This document shows, piece after piece, positions 1 to 8,609 of a stretch of 64,000 nucleotides of DNA (its first letter is position 1; each line of letters starts with the position of its first letter). Location of the stretch: the NCBI RefSeq assembly GCF_011617245.1, contig NZ_CP050152.1, positions 2,718,503 through 2,782,502 on the forward strand, given 5' to 3'. The notes beneath the pieces were generated by a model that searched no databases, was not told the DNA's origin, and saw only the letters and a program-made list of their open reading frames with translations. A program made the translations under genes and the position numbers. The stretch is from Brevibacterium atlanticum (GTDB taxonomy: Bacteria > Actinomycetota > Actinomycetes > Actinomycetales > Brevibacteriaceae).

Positions 1-591
1 GGCGGCCTCAAGCGTCTGCGGATCGGCGGTCGGACGAGGACGGGCGATGGAAGGGTGCAACCGTCCGTGTCCTGTGGTGTCGATGAGGTCGAGCGGGATC
101 TCGATGGCCGCGGGTCGGGTGCGGCCCGCGCGCATGGCCGACAGGCTCTGAGCGACGGCCAGAGACACTTCGCCGGGGCTGGTAACTCGCGTGACCTCGG
201 TGAGCACGGCCGAGAGTGCACCCGACTGGTTGCGGACTTCGTGGAGGAGTCCATTGCCGCGGCCGGGGTGGTTGACCGGCATGCCGGGGCAGACGAGGAG
301 GATGGGCACCGAGTCGGTGAAGGACTGGAGCAGCGCGGTGAGGGCGTTGAGCACGGCCGGACCTGTGGTGGTGACGACGACGTTGACCTCACCGGTGACC
401 CGCGCCGCACCGTCGGCCATGTATCCGGCGCCCTGTTCGTGGCGAGGCGAGATGATCTCGATGCCGTGCGCACTCAGTTGTGCGAAGATCTCGAGGTTGT
501 GGGTGCCGGGAATGCCGAAGACGCGCGTAATGCCTTCGGCTTTGAGTGCCCTGGCCAGGTGGGCGCCGCCGGTGAGTTCCTGCGTGGTCAT
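1..591 (-). CDS. ThDP-dependent enzyme, acetolactate synthase-like (partial, C-terminus missing)
   Basis: The first 197 codons of a ThDP-dependent decarboxylase/synthase; the rest runs off the window edge. The translation begins MTTQELTGGAHLARALKAEG and shows the N-terminal pyrimidine-binding domain: FGIPGTHNLEIF near residue 25, and the Glu of PRHEQGAGYMADG near residue 53, which activates the cofactor in this family. The ATG overlaps the stop of the upstream dehydrogenase by four bases (ATGA), so the two are translationally coupled. That pairing with an amino-acid dehydrogenase suggests amino-acid or 2-oxo-acid metabolism rather than branched-chain synthesis; this is inference. The specificity cannot be read from the N-terminus, and acetolactate synthase, 2-oxo-acid decarboxylase or guanidino-oxopentanoate decarboxylase all remain possible. 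Confidence 0.85.
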   Translation of the reverse strand, partial: MTTQELTGGAHLARALKAEGITRVFGIPGTHNLEIFAQLSAHGIEIISPRHEQGAGYMADGAARVTGEVNVVVTTTGPAVLNALTALLQSFTDSVPILLVCPGMPVNHPGRGNGLLHEVRNQSGALSAVLTEVTRVTSPGEVSLAVAQSLSAMRAGRTRPAAIEIPLDLIDTTGHGRLHPSIARPRPTADPQTLEAA

Positions 592-1772
592 GGCTGTCCC
601 TTCGCCTGCGTGGACAGCTCGTCGGCATGGAGCTCGGCGAGGTTTGCGTCGACCTTCGCCTGGGCGGCCGCGCGGAGGCTGATGCCCTGGTCGTGGGCGG
701 AATCGAGCACCTCGGTGGTGAGTGCGCGCAGGGTCTCAGTGACGATAGTGCGGCTGTCATCCCAGCTGCCGTCGACGTCGCCGAAGGTCACCCACCACCA
801 CCAGGCGTTCGTCGCCGAGTTCGCGAGGAAGTCGGGGACGACGGTGACTTCGCGGGCCAGCAGCGCTTCTTCGGCGGCCGGGAGGACGGGCATGTTCGCG
901 GCCTCGACGATGAGCGAGGCCCGGACCGATTCGCAGTTCTCGGGCGTGATCGCATAGCTCACGGCGGCGGGGACGAGGACATCGGCCTCGGTGGCCAGCC
1001 AATCGTCACGATCCCCGTCGCGGTCATCGGCCCGCAGTGTTGCACGGTCGATCCCACCGAAGGAATCACGCGTGGCCAGCAGGGTTTCGACATCGAGTCC
1101 GTCGGGGTTCGACACGAACCCATCGGCGTCGGCGATGCCGACGATCCGCAGTCCCGCCTCGGCGAGGTAGCGGGCGGTGGCCCCGCCCATCGACCCGAAT
1201 CCTTGGATGACGGCGGTGGATTCGCTCGGCTCCCGGCCAGCCGCTTCGAGTGCAGCGATCACCGAGGTGGCCACGCCGAGTCCACCGACGAGTTCGTCCT
1301 GGGCGATGCCGTCGACGACGGTGGTGAAGGATCGTTCCACGCGCGCCGAGGCGGCCGCGGGGTCATCGAGGAGTTTGTAGACGGCGGTGAGTCCCGAGCC
1401 GAGGCCACGACGCTCGAGGATCTCGTCGATGTCGTCCTGCCGGACTCCGAGGTCTTCGCCGAGCGCCCAGTAGGAGTGCATGATCGGGTTGACCGCGACG
1501 AGGAACCGTTCGAGGACATCTTTGGCGCCGGGTGCTCGGGGATCGAAGTCGATGCCGCCCTTCGCGCCGCCGACGGGCACATAGGCCCGGCCTTCGCGGA
1601 GGTGAATGGCTTCCTTGCGAGTCATCCCCTGGGCAAGCCCGCGCACTTCCTCGAGAGTGCAGCCCTTGCGCATGCGCAAGCCGCCCGAGGCGGTGCCGCG
1701 CACGAGGGTGTCGATGACGACGAAGCCTGTCGCGCCGGTGGCAGCATCCTGCCAGGTGATGTCCATGAACAT
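588..1772 (-). CDS. Glu/Leu/Phe/Val dehydrogenase family protein
   Basis: NAD(P)-dependent oxidative deamination of an amino acid to its 2-oxo acid. The 394-residue protein has the substrate-domain motif GGAKGGI with the catalytic Lys at about residue 71, and a Rossmann motif GFGSMGG at about 191-197. The N-terminus reads MFMDITWQDA; a second ATG two codons on is equally possible, as GGAGG lies 4 nt from the first and 10 nt from the second. Its stop overlaps the start of the ThDP enzyme (ATGA), making a two-gene operon. A 22-bp inverted repeat 45 nt upstream probably serves as an operator. The length and motifs resemble the leucine/valine/phenylalanine branch as well as glutamate dehydrogenase, so the substrate is left open. 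Confidence 0.88.
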   Translation of the reverse strand: MFMDITWQDAATGATGFVVIDTLVRGTASGGLRMRKGCTLEEVRGLAQGMTRKEAIHLREGRAYVPVGGAKGGIDFDPRAPGAKDVLERFLVAVNPIMHSYWALGEDLGVRQDDIDEILERRGLGSGLTAVYKLLDDPAAASARVERSFTTVVDGIAQDELVGGLGVATSVIAALEAAGREPSESTAVIQGFGSMGGATARYLAEAGLRIVGIADADGFVSNPDGLDVETLLATRDSFGGIDRATLRADDRDGDRDDWLATEADVLVPAAVSYAITPENCESVRASLIVEAANMPVLPAAEEALLAREVTVVPDFLANSATNAWWWWVTFGDVDGSWDDSRTIVTETLRALTTEVLDSAHDQGISLRAAAQAKVDANLAELHADELSTQAKGQP

Positions 1773-1816
1773 GGGGCCTCCAGGAGGTCGGCGAGTACGA
1801 GGAAAGGTCTGAGCGT

Positions 1817-1838
1817 TACTGAATCGCGGTTCAGTAAT
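1817..1838. promoter_or_regulatory. Inverted-repeat operator, TetR type
   Basis: Perfect inverted repeat TTACTGAA-TCGCGG-TTCAGTAA (8-bp arms, 6-nt centre) in the divergent gap between the dehydrogenase operon (start 1772, minus) and the first VOC gene (start 1908, plus). Size, symmetry and position fit a TetR-family operator that could act on either promoter. The TetR gene at 3605-4228 is the nearest candidate regulator, but that link is inference. Confidence 0.6.
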
Positions 1839-1907
1839 GCGTCAGTTCTCAGTCTGGGCGCTCGACGCCTTCTCAGTCAAAGACAGGTTGTATGCGACGA
1901 TGACTGC

Positions 1908-2366
1908 ATGGTGAAGACCCCGCACATTCCGTCGCTGGTACCTGAGCTGCTGATCAGCGATATCGGAGACAGCGTTGACTTCTGGTGCGAGCTCTGCCGG
2001 TTCGAGGTCATGTATGAGCGTCCGGGAGAGGGATTCGCTTACATCGCCAACGGATCGGCCCACATCATGTTGGAACAACACGGAATCGGGCGCAATTGGA
2101 TTGCGGGGGACCTCCAAAGACCGTTTGGACGAGGCATGAACCTCCAGATCGCAGTCGCCGACACACACGCCATCGCAGAATCACTGAACGACGCTTCTTA
2201 CCCGCTCTTCGCCCCGCCCGAGACGAAGTGGTATCAGGTGGGCCGCGGCGAAGAGGCCGGAGTCAGACAATTCCTCGTCGCAGATCCAGACGGATACCTT
2301 GCCCGTTTCCAAGAGTCGATCGGGCGCCGGAGGGCGCACCAATCCGCGACAACAAGTGAGGAATGA
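1908..2366 (+). CDS. VOC-family (bleomycin-resistance/glyoxalase-like) protein
   Basis: 152-residue vicinal-oxygen-chelate protein beginning MVKTPHIPSLVPELLISDIG. Two beta-alpha-beta modules are visible: residues about 10-60 (FWCELCRFEVMYERP) and 75-145 (NLQIAVADTHA through FLVADPDGYLARF). The pattern HIPSLVPELLISD with the C-terminal VADPDGY strand is close to the bleomycin-binding subgroup, but a small cytosolic binding or detoxification role is all that can be claimed. The open frame continues far upstream antisense to the dehydrogenase, so I chose the ATG at 1908, where similarity to the family starts. A second VOC gene follows after three bases. Confidence 0.8.
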   Translation: MVKTPHIPSLVPELLISDIGDSVDFWCELCRFEVMYERPGEGFAYIANGSAHIMLEQHGIGRNWIAGDLQRPFGRGMNLQIAVADTHAIAESLNDASYPLFAPPETKWYQVGRGEEAGVRQFLVADPDGYLARFQESIGRRRAHQSATTSEE

Positions 2367-2369
2367 CAC

Positions 2370-2762
2370 GTGCCCGGAATCCATCATGTCGAAGTATGGC
2401 TCGCCGATCTCGAAAACGACCTGCAGGAGTGGGGTTGGCTGCTGGGCCGGCTCGGGTTCACACTCATGGCGGAGTGGGAGAACGGACAGTCTTGGAGCGC
2501 GGGCGGGGCCTACCTGTCGCTGACGACATCACCGAACTCGACCGCAGTCCCGCACGATCGGAGGCGGCCGGGCGTCAACCACCTCGCGTTCAAGGCGTGT
2601 GACCCGGCAAACGTCGATTCGGTCATGAACGAAGCCCCTGAGCACGGCTGGTTCCCGCTCTACCACGACCGATACCCCCACGCCGGAGGAGAGGAACACT
2701 ACGCCGGATGGATAGAGAACTCGTCCGGCTTCAAAGCTGAGATCGTCGCTGAGTCTGGCTGA
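2370..2762 (+). CDS. VOC-family protein (glyoxalase-like)
   Basis: 130-residue single-domain VOC protein starting at GTG (MPGIHHVEVWLADL). Family features are the His of HHVEVWLADL near residue 5, HLAFKA near residue 73, and a C-terminal Glu in GFKAEIVAES that could complete a metal site. It starts three nucleotides after the stop of the first VOC gene and is surely co-transcribed with it. The SDR gene follows 67 nt later on the same strand, so the three may form one detoxification or antibiotic-response unit. Substrate unknown. Confidence 0.8.
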   Translation: MPGIHHVEVWLADLENDLQEWGWLLGRLGFTLMAEWENGQSWSAGGAYLSLTTSPNSTAVPHDRRRPGVNHLAFKACDPANVDSVMNEAPEHGWFPLYHDRYPHAGGEEHYAGWIENSSGFKAEIVAESG

Positions 2763-2829
2763 GCGCTCCAGAGCCACCACCACCGGCTGAGCGGTTTCCA
2801 CCGCTGCGGCCAGTAGCTAGGATCGGCGT

Positions 2830-3495
2830 ATGCCGACAGCCCTCATCACCGGAGCCAGACGAGAGAACAGCATCGCCGCAGGGGTCTCCTCCCGCCTGGA
2901 GGCCGACGGGTGGACCGTGCTCACGAGCGACATCGACTATGGCGACTATCCCTGTGACCTGTCTTCGGCCCGACAAGCGCAGGAGCTGATAGGTCGGGTC
3001 CGGAATGACCACGGCACGGTCGAAGGGCTTGTTCTCAGCCACGCGCACGATGAGGAATCCGGAATCCTCGACACCACAGCAGAGAGCTTCGACCAGCACA
3101 TCGCGGTGAATGCCCGCGCCTCACTGCTCCTTATCGCAGCATTCGCACGGCAGGTCGGAGAATCTGGCGGAGCCGTCGTCGCCTTCACCAGCGATCACAC
3201 CACCGGCAACCTCCCGTATGGTTCGTCGAAAGGAGCGCTCGACCGCATCGTCATCTCGGCTGCCCGAGAACTCGGACCCAAGAAGATCTCCGCCAATGTG
3301 GTCAACCCGGGCCCGATCGACACGGGATGGATGGACGAAGAGACCAGGACCGGGCTGATTTCCTATCAACCGCTCGGCCGAATGGGGACTCCGCGCGACA
3401 TTGCCGCCGTCACAGCGTTCCTACTCTCCGGCGAAGGCAGATGGATCAGCGGCCAGCTCCTCTCCGCAGACGGCGGCTTCTCAGCTCGCTACTGA
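2830..3495 (+). CDS. SDR-family oxidoreductase
   Basis: 221-residue classical short-chain dehydrogenase/reductase. The cofactor motif is an atypical ITGARRENSIA at residues 5-15, resembling the enoyl-reductase-like SDR branch. The catalytic pair is present as Ser in AFTSDHTTG and the YxxxK motif YGSSK at about 133-137. The C-terminal VNPGPIDTGWMD and QLLSADGGFSARY are standard SDR signatures. The ATG is preceded by AGGA seven bases away. Third gene of the plus-strand island; it probably shares the VOC transcript. Alcohol or carbonyl substrate unknown. Confidence 0.85.
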   Translation: MPTALITGARRENSIAAGVSSRLEADGWTVLTSDIDYGDYPCDLSSARQAQELIGRVRNDHGTVEGLVLSHAHDEESGILDTTAESFDQHIAVNARASLLLIAAFARQVGESGGAVVAFTSDHTTGNLPYGSSKGALDRIVISAARELGPKKISANVVNPGPIDTGWMDEETRTGLISYQPLGRMGTPRDIAAVTAFLLSGEGRWISGQLLSADGGFSARY

Positions 3496-3604
3496 CCGGG
3501 CGAAGCCGTGATCCGCGCGGATCTTTGGTCATTCCACCGTGTTTTCGGCGACGAGATCACGGCGGATCGACCAAACAATTTCCGTCCAGCGCCACGCGGA
3601 CCGA

Positions 3605-4228
3605 TCACCCGAGCTCATGGGTGAGGAAGTCAGCGACCCACGCCCTCAGCTGCCCGGCGTCGACGGCCTCCGGATTGACCATCATCTGAATGGCAAGTCC
3701 GTCGAGGAAAGCGAGGATGCGGGTTGCGCTCGCATCGGTGCCGCCCGTGGGAGCGGTGCACTCCCCCGCGGCGATGGCCTCCTCCATGAGGCGCACGAGG
3801 ATCGACTTCCATTCCCGGTCCAGTCCCGCGAACGTCGCCTTCAGTGAGTCGTCGAAGAGACCGGCGGACCAGCCGTCGATCCAGATCTTCCAGCTGCGCG
3901 ATGTTCCGGTGGGCAAGTACCAGCCGACCACCGCCCGCAGTCGTTCACGCACCGGGCCCGATCCGCTCGACAGTTCCCGCGCACGATCGATGTCCTGCCG
4001 ACCTGCGTGGTCGAAGGCCTCGGTGACGAGGGCCTCCTTCGTCTCGAAGTGGTAGATGATGAGGCTGGCGCTCAAGCCGAGGCGTGCGGCGACGTCGGAG
4101 ACGCGCAGGGTGCGCAGGCCGGCGGCTTCGATCTCCTCGACCGTTGCCGCCAGGATCTCTTCCCTGCGCGCCGCCGCGTTCTTCCTCGCCATCTCCCGAT
4201 CTGCCTTCAGTGTCTTCTCAACCAGCAT
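3605..4228 (-). CDS. TetR/AcrR-family transcriptional regulator
   Basis: 207-residue TetR-family repressor. The N-terminal helix-turn-helix lies at about residues 40-60 (TLRVSDVAARLGLSASLIIY, followed by HFETKEALV), with a C-terminal ligand-binding helical domain (WIDGWSAGLFDDSLKATF). An internal ATG (MARKNAAARREE, residue 13) is an alternative start. The gene begins 39 nt after the M16 peptidase stop, so it may be the last gene of the pnp-M16 transcript or have its own promoter. The TTACTGAA inverted repeat at 1817 is a candidate target; nothing in the sequence identifies the ligand. Confidence 0.88.
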   Translation of the reverse strand: MLVEKTLKADREMARKNAAARREEILAATVEEIEAAGLRTLRVSDVAARLGLSASLIIYHFETKEALVTEAFDHAGRQDIDRARELSSGSGPVRERLRAVVGWYLPTGTSRSWKIWIDGWSAGLFDDSLKATFAGLDREWKSILVRLMEEAIAAGECTAPTGGTDASATRILAFLDGLAIQMMVNPEAVDAGQLRAWVADFLTHELG

Positions 4229-4267
4229 CCCACGAACCGAAGCAGTTCCACGGCACGTCGACGATGG

Positions 4268-5668
4268 TCAGGGCAGTGCGACCTCGGCAGCGGGGCCGAC
4301 CATGGCCAACGCCTTGGGCCGGGCCAGCAGGCGGCCGGCCATCTCGCTGACCTGCTCCGACGTGACAGAGCGGACGCGTTCGATGAGATCCAGCGGGGCC
4401 TCGAGCGGCAGACCGAAGATCTCCGACCGTGCCAATCGATTCATCCGCGCGGCCGAGGACTCGAGCCCGAGGACCATCGAACCGGACAGCTGGGACACGA
4501 TCTCGTCGAGCTCGAACCGGCTCGGAGCCTCCTGCGCCAACCGGTTCCATTCGGCCAATGCCAGATCGACGACGGCCTGCGCGTTCTCGGCTGTGCATCC
4601 GGCGTAGATGCCGAAGGTTCCCGTATCGGTGAACTGGCTGGCCACACAGTTCACGGCATAGGCCAGTCCACGCTCCTCGCGCACGCTCTGGAACAGTCGC
4701 GAGGACATTCCACCGCCGAGCATCGTGAGCATGACCGAGTAGATGAACCGGTCCTCGTGGCCTTCCTCCAGGCCCTCGCAGCCGAGCATGATCCCCAGCT
4801 GTTCGATGTCCTTGACGGTGTGGGAGGTCCCCGAGTGGAACTCCGGACGCACACGTGCGGCCCCGCCCAGGTGCGATCCCTTCGCCACCGAGGTGGCTCC
4901 GCCGAGCGAGGATTCCGGACCGGCACCGGCCACCGAGGCGGCCCCACCAAGCGAGGATTCCGCGCCCGCCCCCGCGCCCGACCAGACGTCGGCACGGGAC
5001 CCGAGCCCCGCCTCGGCGAGGGCGTCCTCGACCATCGTCAGCACGTCTTCGTGGGTCGTTCCTCCGGCGGCCGCGATGACCAGCCTCGGCGGAACATACG
5101 TCGAGGCGTAATGATCGATGACCGTATGATGCCCGAGCACGCGGATCTGCTCCTTCGTCGCCCCTACGGGACGGGCCAGCGAATGCTGACCGAAGACGAG
5201 GGCATCGAAGTCGTCGAAGAGCACATCGCCGGGATCATCGGCCGACATCGCGAGCTCTTCGATGATGACACCGCGCTCGCGTTCGAACTCGTCAGCATCG
5301 AGCTGTGAGTTCGAGACCATGTCGATGAGCAGCCCGGTGATGTTCGGCAGGTCAGTGACCAGGCACCGCGAGTAGTAGCAGGTGAGCTCCTTCGCGGTGA
5401 TCGCGTTCGAGTCCCCGCCGGTGCGGTCGAAGGCCGCAGCGATCGACTTCGCATCCCGCGACCCCGTTCCCTTGAACAGCATATGTTCGAGGAAGTGGGT
5501 GGAGCCTGCGGTCTCGGCGGATTCGTCACGGGATCCCGCGGCGACCCAGATGCCGATCGTCTCCGAGGCCAGGCCCGGCATGTATTCGGTGGTCAGCGTC
5601 AAACCACCGGGGAGGACAGACCGATCGATTCGGCTGCCCTCCCCGGTGTGTGAACTATCCAGTATCAG
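4268..5668 (-). CDS. M16-family zinc metallopeptidase, probable CTG start
   Basis: Processing-peptidase-like M16 metalloprotease. The inverted zinc motif HFLEH (residues 58-62 from the CTG) and the downstream GVIIEEL glutamate are intact. Family members begin with a strand reading (R)SVLPGGL before the E-Y-M-P-G segment. Here that strand is in frame but lies upstream of the only standard start, a TTG at 5602. No ATG, GTG or TTG exists between the preceding in-frame stop and that TTG. A CTG at 5668 overlaps the pnp stop as CTGA and has GAGGG nine bases upstream, so I take it as the start; 4268-5602 is the conservative extent. The linker between the two M16 halves carries a 45-bp (15-residue) near-repeat, [30 protein letters not shown]. 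The pnp-M16 pairing is common in actinobacteria. Confidence 0.85.
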   Translation of the reverse strand: MILDSSHTGEGSRIDRSVLPGGLTLTTEYMPGLASETIGIWVAAGSRDESAETAGSTHFLEHMLFKGTGSRDAKSIAAAFDRTGGDSNAITAKELTCYYSRCLVTDLPNITGLLIDMVSNSQLDADEFERERGVIIEELAMSADDPGDVLFDDFDALVFGQHSLARPVGATKEQIRVLGHHTVIDHYASTYVPPRLVIAAAGGTTHEDVLTMVEDALAEAGLGSRADVWSGAGAGAESSLGGAASVAGAGPESSLGGATSVAKGSHLGGAARVRPEFHSGTSHTVKDIEQLGIMLGCEGLEEGHEDRFIYSVMLTMLGGGMSSRLFQSVREERGLAYAVNCVASQFTDTGTFGIYAGCTAENAQAVVDLALAEWNRLAQEAPSRFELDEIVSQLSGSMVLGLESSAARMNRLARSEIFGLPLEAPLDLIERVRSVTSEQVSEMAGRLLARPKALAMVGPAAEVALP

Positions 5669-7893
5669 TTGTCTGATCCCTCGTCGTTCGACTCGGACTC
5701 ATCGGAGTCCTCGGTGACCGGGGCGAGCGAGAGCTTGCCGCGGTCGTCGATCTTCGTGATCTCGACCTGGACCTTCTGACCCACGCCGACGACGTCCTCG
5801 ACGTCCTCGACGCGCTTGCCGTCGTTGAGCTTGCGCAGCTCGGAGATGTGCAGCAGACCGTCCTTGCCCGGGGTCAGGGAGACGAAGGCGCCGAAGCTCA
5901 TCGTCTTGACCACGGTGCCGAGGTAGCGTTCGCCGACCTCGGGGACCTGCGGGTTCGCGATCGCGTTGATCATCGAACGGGCGGCCTCGGCGGCCGGTCC
6001 GTCGGTGGCGCCGATGAGGACGGTGCCGTCGTCTTCGATGCTGATGTCCGCGCCCGTGTCCTCCTGGATCTGGTTGATCATCTTGCCCTTGGGACCGATG
6101 ACCTCACCGATCTTGTCGACGGGGATGTTCACGGAGATGATCCGCGGAGCCGTCGGTGCCATCTCGGCAGGAGCGTCGATCGCATCGGCGATGACGTCGA
6201 GGATGACCATGCGGGCCTCGCGGGCCTGCTTGAGCGCGGCACCGAGCACCGAGGCGGGCAGGCCGTCGAGCTTCGTGTCCAGCTGGATCGCGGTGACGAA
6301 GTCCCGGGTTCCAGCGACCTTGAAGTCCATGTCGCCGAAGGCGTCCTCGGCACCGAGGATGTCGGTCAGAGCCGCGTATGCGGTCTGCTCACCCTGGTCG
6401 GTGGAGATGACGTCGGAGACGAGTCCCATGGCGATGCCGGCCACCGGTGCCTGCAGCGGCACACCGGCCGAGAGCATGGCCAGGGTCGAGGCGCAGACCG
6501 AGCCCATCGAGGTCGAACCGTTCGAACCGAGGGCCTCGGAGACCTCACGGATCGCGTACGGGAAGTCCTCGCGCTTGGGCAGGACCGGGACCAGGGCGCG
6601 CTCGGCGAGTGCACCGTGGCCGATCTCTCGGCGCTTCGGGCTGCCCACACGGCCGGTCTCACCGGTCGAGTAGGGCGGGAAGTTGTAGTGGTGGATGTAG
6701 CGTTTGCTGGTCACGGGCGACAGAGAATCGATCTGCTGCTCGAGCTTGAGCATGTTGAGCGTCGTGATGCCGAGAATCTGGGTCTCGCCACGCTCGAACA
6801 GTGCCGAACCGTGCACACGCGGGATGACGTTGGTCTCGGCGGTGAGCGGACGGATGTCCTTGAGCCCACGACCGTCGATGCGGATCTGGTCGGTGAGGAT
6901 GCGCTTGCGCACGACCTGCTTGGTCAGAGCGTTGAGCGCGTTTGCGATCTCCTTCTCACGGCCTTCGAAGCGCTCCCCGAGCTTTTCGAGGAGTTCGTCG
7001 AGGAGGGCGGAACCGGCGGCATCGCGCTCCTGCTTGTCGGCGATCTGGAAGTTCTCGGTCTGCTTCGCCTCGCCGAGTTCCTTCACCGCTTCGTAGACGT
7101 CGTCCTCGTAGTCGCGGAAGACGGGGAATTCGACGGTCGGCTTCGCGGCACGATCGGCGAGTTCGGACTGTGCGCGGCACAGCTCGGCGATGAAGGGCTT
7201 GGCGGCTTCGAGACCTTCGGCCACGACCTCCTCGGTGGGGGCCTTGGCGCCGGTCTTGATCTTGTCGATGGCGTTGTCAGTGGCCTCGGCCTCGACCATC
7301 ATGATGGCGACGTCGTCACCGACCACGCGACCGGCGACGACCATATTGAACACGGCGTCCTCGAGCTGCGAGTGGTTCGGGAAGGCGACCCACTGGCCGT
7401 CGATGAGCGCGATGCGCACACCACCGATGGGGCCGGAGAACGGCAGACCCGACAGCTGGGTCGACATCGAGGCCGCGTTGATGGCCAGGGCGTCGTAGAG
7501 GTGATCGGGGTTGACCGACATCACGGTGACGACGACCTGGACCTCGTTGCGCAGGCCCTTGACGAAGGACGGGCGCAGCGGGCGGTCGATGAGACGGCAG
7601 GTGAGGATCGCATCGGTCGAGGGGCGTCCCTCGCGGCGGAAGAACGAACCGGGGATGCGCCCCGCGGCGTACATGCGCTCTTCGACGTCGACGGTCAGGG
7701 GGAAGAAGTCGAAACCCTCACGGGGGTTCTTGCCGGCCGACGTGGCCGAGAGCAGCATGGTGTCGTCGTCGAGATAGGCGACGGCGGATCCGGCGGCCTG
7801 CTGAGCAAGGCGTCCGGTCTCGAAACGGATGGTGTGCGAACCGAAGCTGCCGTTGTCGATATGGGCAACGGCGGATTCAGGGTTGAGTCCCAC
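5665..7893 (-). CDS. pnp: Polyribonucleotide nucleotidyltransferase (PNPase)
   Basis: Phosphorolytic 3'-5' exoribonuclease and polymerase of RNA turnover. The 742-residue protein has two RNase PH domains (first with [21 protein letters not shown], second with [13 protein letters not shown]), then a KH domain ([17 protein letters not shown]-like segment near residue 590) and an S1 domain ([20 protein letters not shown]) near 670, ending in an acidic tail. I placed the start at the GTG at 7893 ([14 protein letters not shown]), which has GGAG six bases before it; the frame is open further upstream but that part shows no family similarity. The stop overlaps the CTG of the M16 gene. Confidence 0.95.
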   Translation of the reverse strand: MGLNPESAVAHIDNGSFGSHTIRFETGRLAQQAAGSAVAYLDDDTMLLSATSAGKNPREGFDFFPLTVDVEERMYAAGRIPGSFFRREGRPSTDAILTCRLIDRPLRPSFVKGLRNEVQVVVTVMSVNPDHLYDALAINAASMSTQLSGLPFSGPIGGVRIALIDGQWVAFPNHSQLEDAVFNMVVAGRVVGDDVAIMMVEAEATDNAIDKIKTGAKAPTEEVVAEGLEAAKPFIAELCRAQSELADRAAKPTVEFPVFRDYEDDVYEAVKELGEAKQTENFQIADKQERDAAGSALLDELLEKLGERFEGREKEIANALNALTKQVVRKRILTDQIRIDGRGLKDIRPLTAETNVIPRVHGSALFERGETQILGITTLNMLKLEQQIDSLSPVTSKRYIHHYNFPPYSTGETGRVGSPKRREIGHGALAERALVPVLPKREDFPYAIREVSEALGSNGSTSMGSVCASTLAMLSAGVPLQAPVAGIAMGLVSDVISTDQGEQTAYAALTDILGAEDAFGDMDFKVAGTRDFVTAIQLDTKLDGLPASVLGAALKQAREARMVILDVIADAIDAPAEMAPTAPRIISVNIPVDKIGEVIGPKGKMINQIQEDTGADISIEDDGTVLIGATDGPAAEAARSMINAIANPQVPEVGERYLGTVVKTMSFGAFVSLTPGKDGLLHISELRKLNDGKRVEDVEDVVGVGQKVQVEITKIDDRGKLSLAPVTEDSDESESNDEGSDN

Positions 7894-8249
7894 GTAGTCT
7901 CCTCTGTTGTGCCGGCACACGGCGACCCTCGGCGCTCGAGGATCGTCCTCGAGGCATGAGACATCGCTCTGCTCGATGCAGTGCACGATTCCGTGTGGAA
8001 CCGGCGGGATATTTGCTTCGGACACCCCATGGATCCAAGCCGGTCATCGATCGGGGCCCACGGAACCGGCACGGCATACCGTCTGCAGAGGCAGACAGCT
8101 GCGGTGCGCATTCCTCCGGAGGCCACTACCGAAGACCGAAACGTCCATGTCAGGGTTGTCCGCCCCCGAGTCTACCGCAGAAGCACGAAAGCGCCCCACC
8201 CGAAGGTGGGACGCTTCCGTGATGCAGCTGGAATCAGCGGCGCAGCGAA
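7894..8249 (-). promoter_or_regulatory. rpsO-pnp intergenic region / pnp leader
   Basis: 356 nt without a credible gene. On the transcribed (minus) strand it holds the rpsO terminator (8187-8218), then about 290 nt of pnp leader. The leader includes a short perfect stem at 7935-7953 (CTCGAGGA-TCG-TCCTCGAG) 42 nt before the pnp start. In enterobacteria the rpsO-pnp gap carries an RNase III/PNPase autoregulatory hairpin; this stem is in the equivalent place, but the function is inference. Confidence 0.5.
8187..8218 (-). terminator. rpsO terminator with UUCG tetraloop
   Basis: On the minus strand the sequence folds as GAAGCGTCCCACC-TTCG-GGTGGGGCGCTTTC: a 13-14-bp stem with one mismatch, closed by the stable cUUCGg tetraloop and followed by a weak T-rich stretch. 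It lies 32 nt after the rpsO stop and would separate rpsO from pnp, possibly with read-through. Confidence 0.75.
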
Positions 8250-8519
8250 TCAGCGGCGCAGGCCGAGGCGCTTGATGAGCGAACGGTAGCGCTCGATGTC
8301 GACCTTCTGCAGGTACTTGAGCATCCGGCGACGCTGACCGACGAGCAGCAGCAGGCCACGACGCGAGTGGTGGTCGTGCTTGTGATCCTTGAAGTGTTCG
8401 GTGAGATCCGAGATCCGGCGGGTCAGCAGTGCGACCTGAACCTCAGGAGAACCGGTGTCGCCCTCGTGAGTTCCGTATTCCTTGATGATCTCTTGCTTCA
8501 CAGCAGTGTCGAGAGCCAT
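8250..8519 (-). CDS. rpsO: 30S ribosomal protein S15
   Basis: 89-residue S15 beginning [20 protein letters not shown], with the family blocks [13 protein letters not shown] and [19 protein letters not shown]. Primary binder of the central domain of 16S rRNA and a 50S bridge protein. The ATG at 8519 has the strong site AAGGAG; an in-frame ATG 15 codons upstream gives a non-homologous leader and was not used. It stands in the usual ribF-rpsO-pnp order. Confidence 0.97.
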   Translation of the reverse strand: MALDTAVKQEIIKEYGTHEGDTGSPEVQVALLTRRISDLTEHFKDHKHDHHSRRGLLLLVGQRRRMLKYLQKVDIERYRSLIKRLGLRR

Positions 8520-8609
8520 GGGTTCTCCTTCGTATCGTTGCGCGGCGCGACGACCTGAAATCATCGCACTATGGGACCGCGGCCGGTGAAAACGGCAGAG
8601 ATCAGCTTA

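Noticed and set aside
3505-3580. Terminator between SDR and TetR genes
   Set aside because: Several short complementary pieces (GCCGTGATC/GATCACGGC, TTTGGTC/GACCAAA) overlap and cannot all pair; no clear single hairpin with a T-run.
5848-7959. A 703-codon plus-strand frame antisense to pnp
   Set aside because: It mirrors the GC-rich codon pattern of pnp, has no recognisable domain and extends across the gene in register; a shadow frame.
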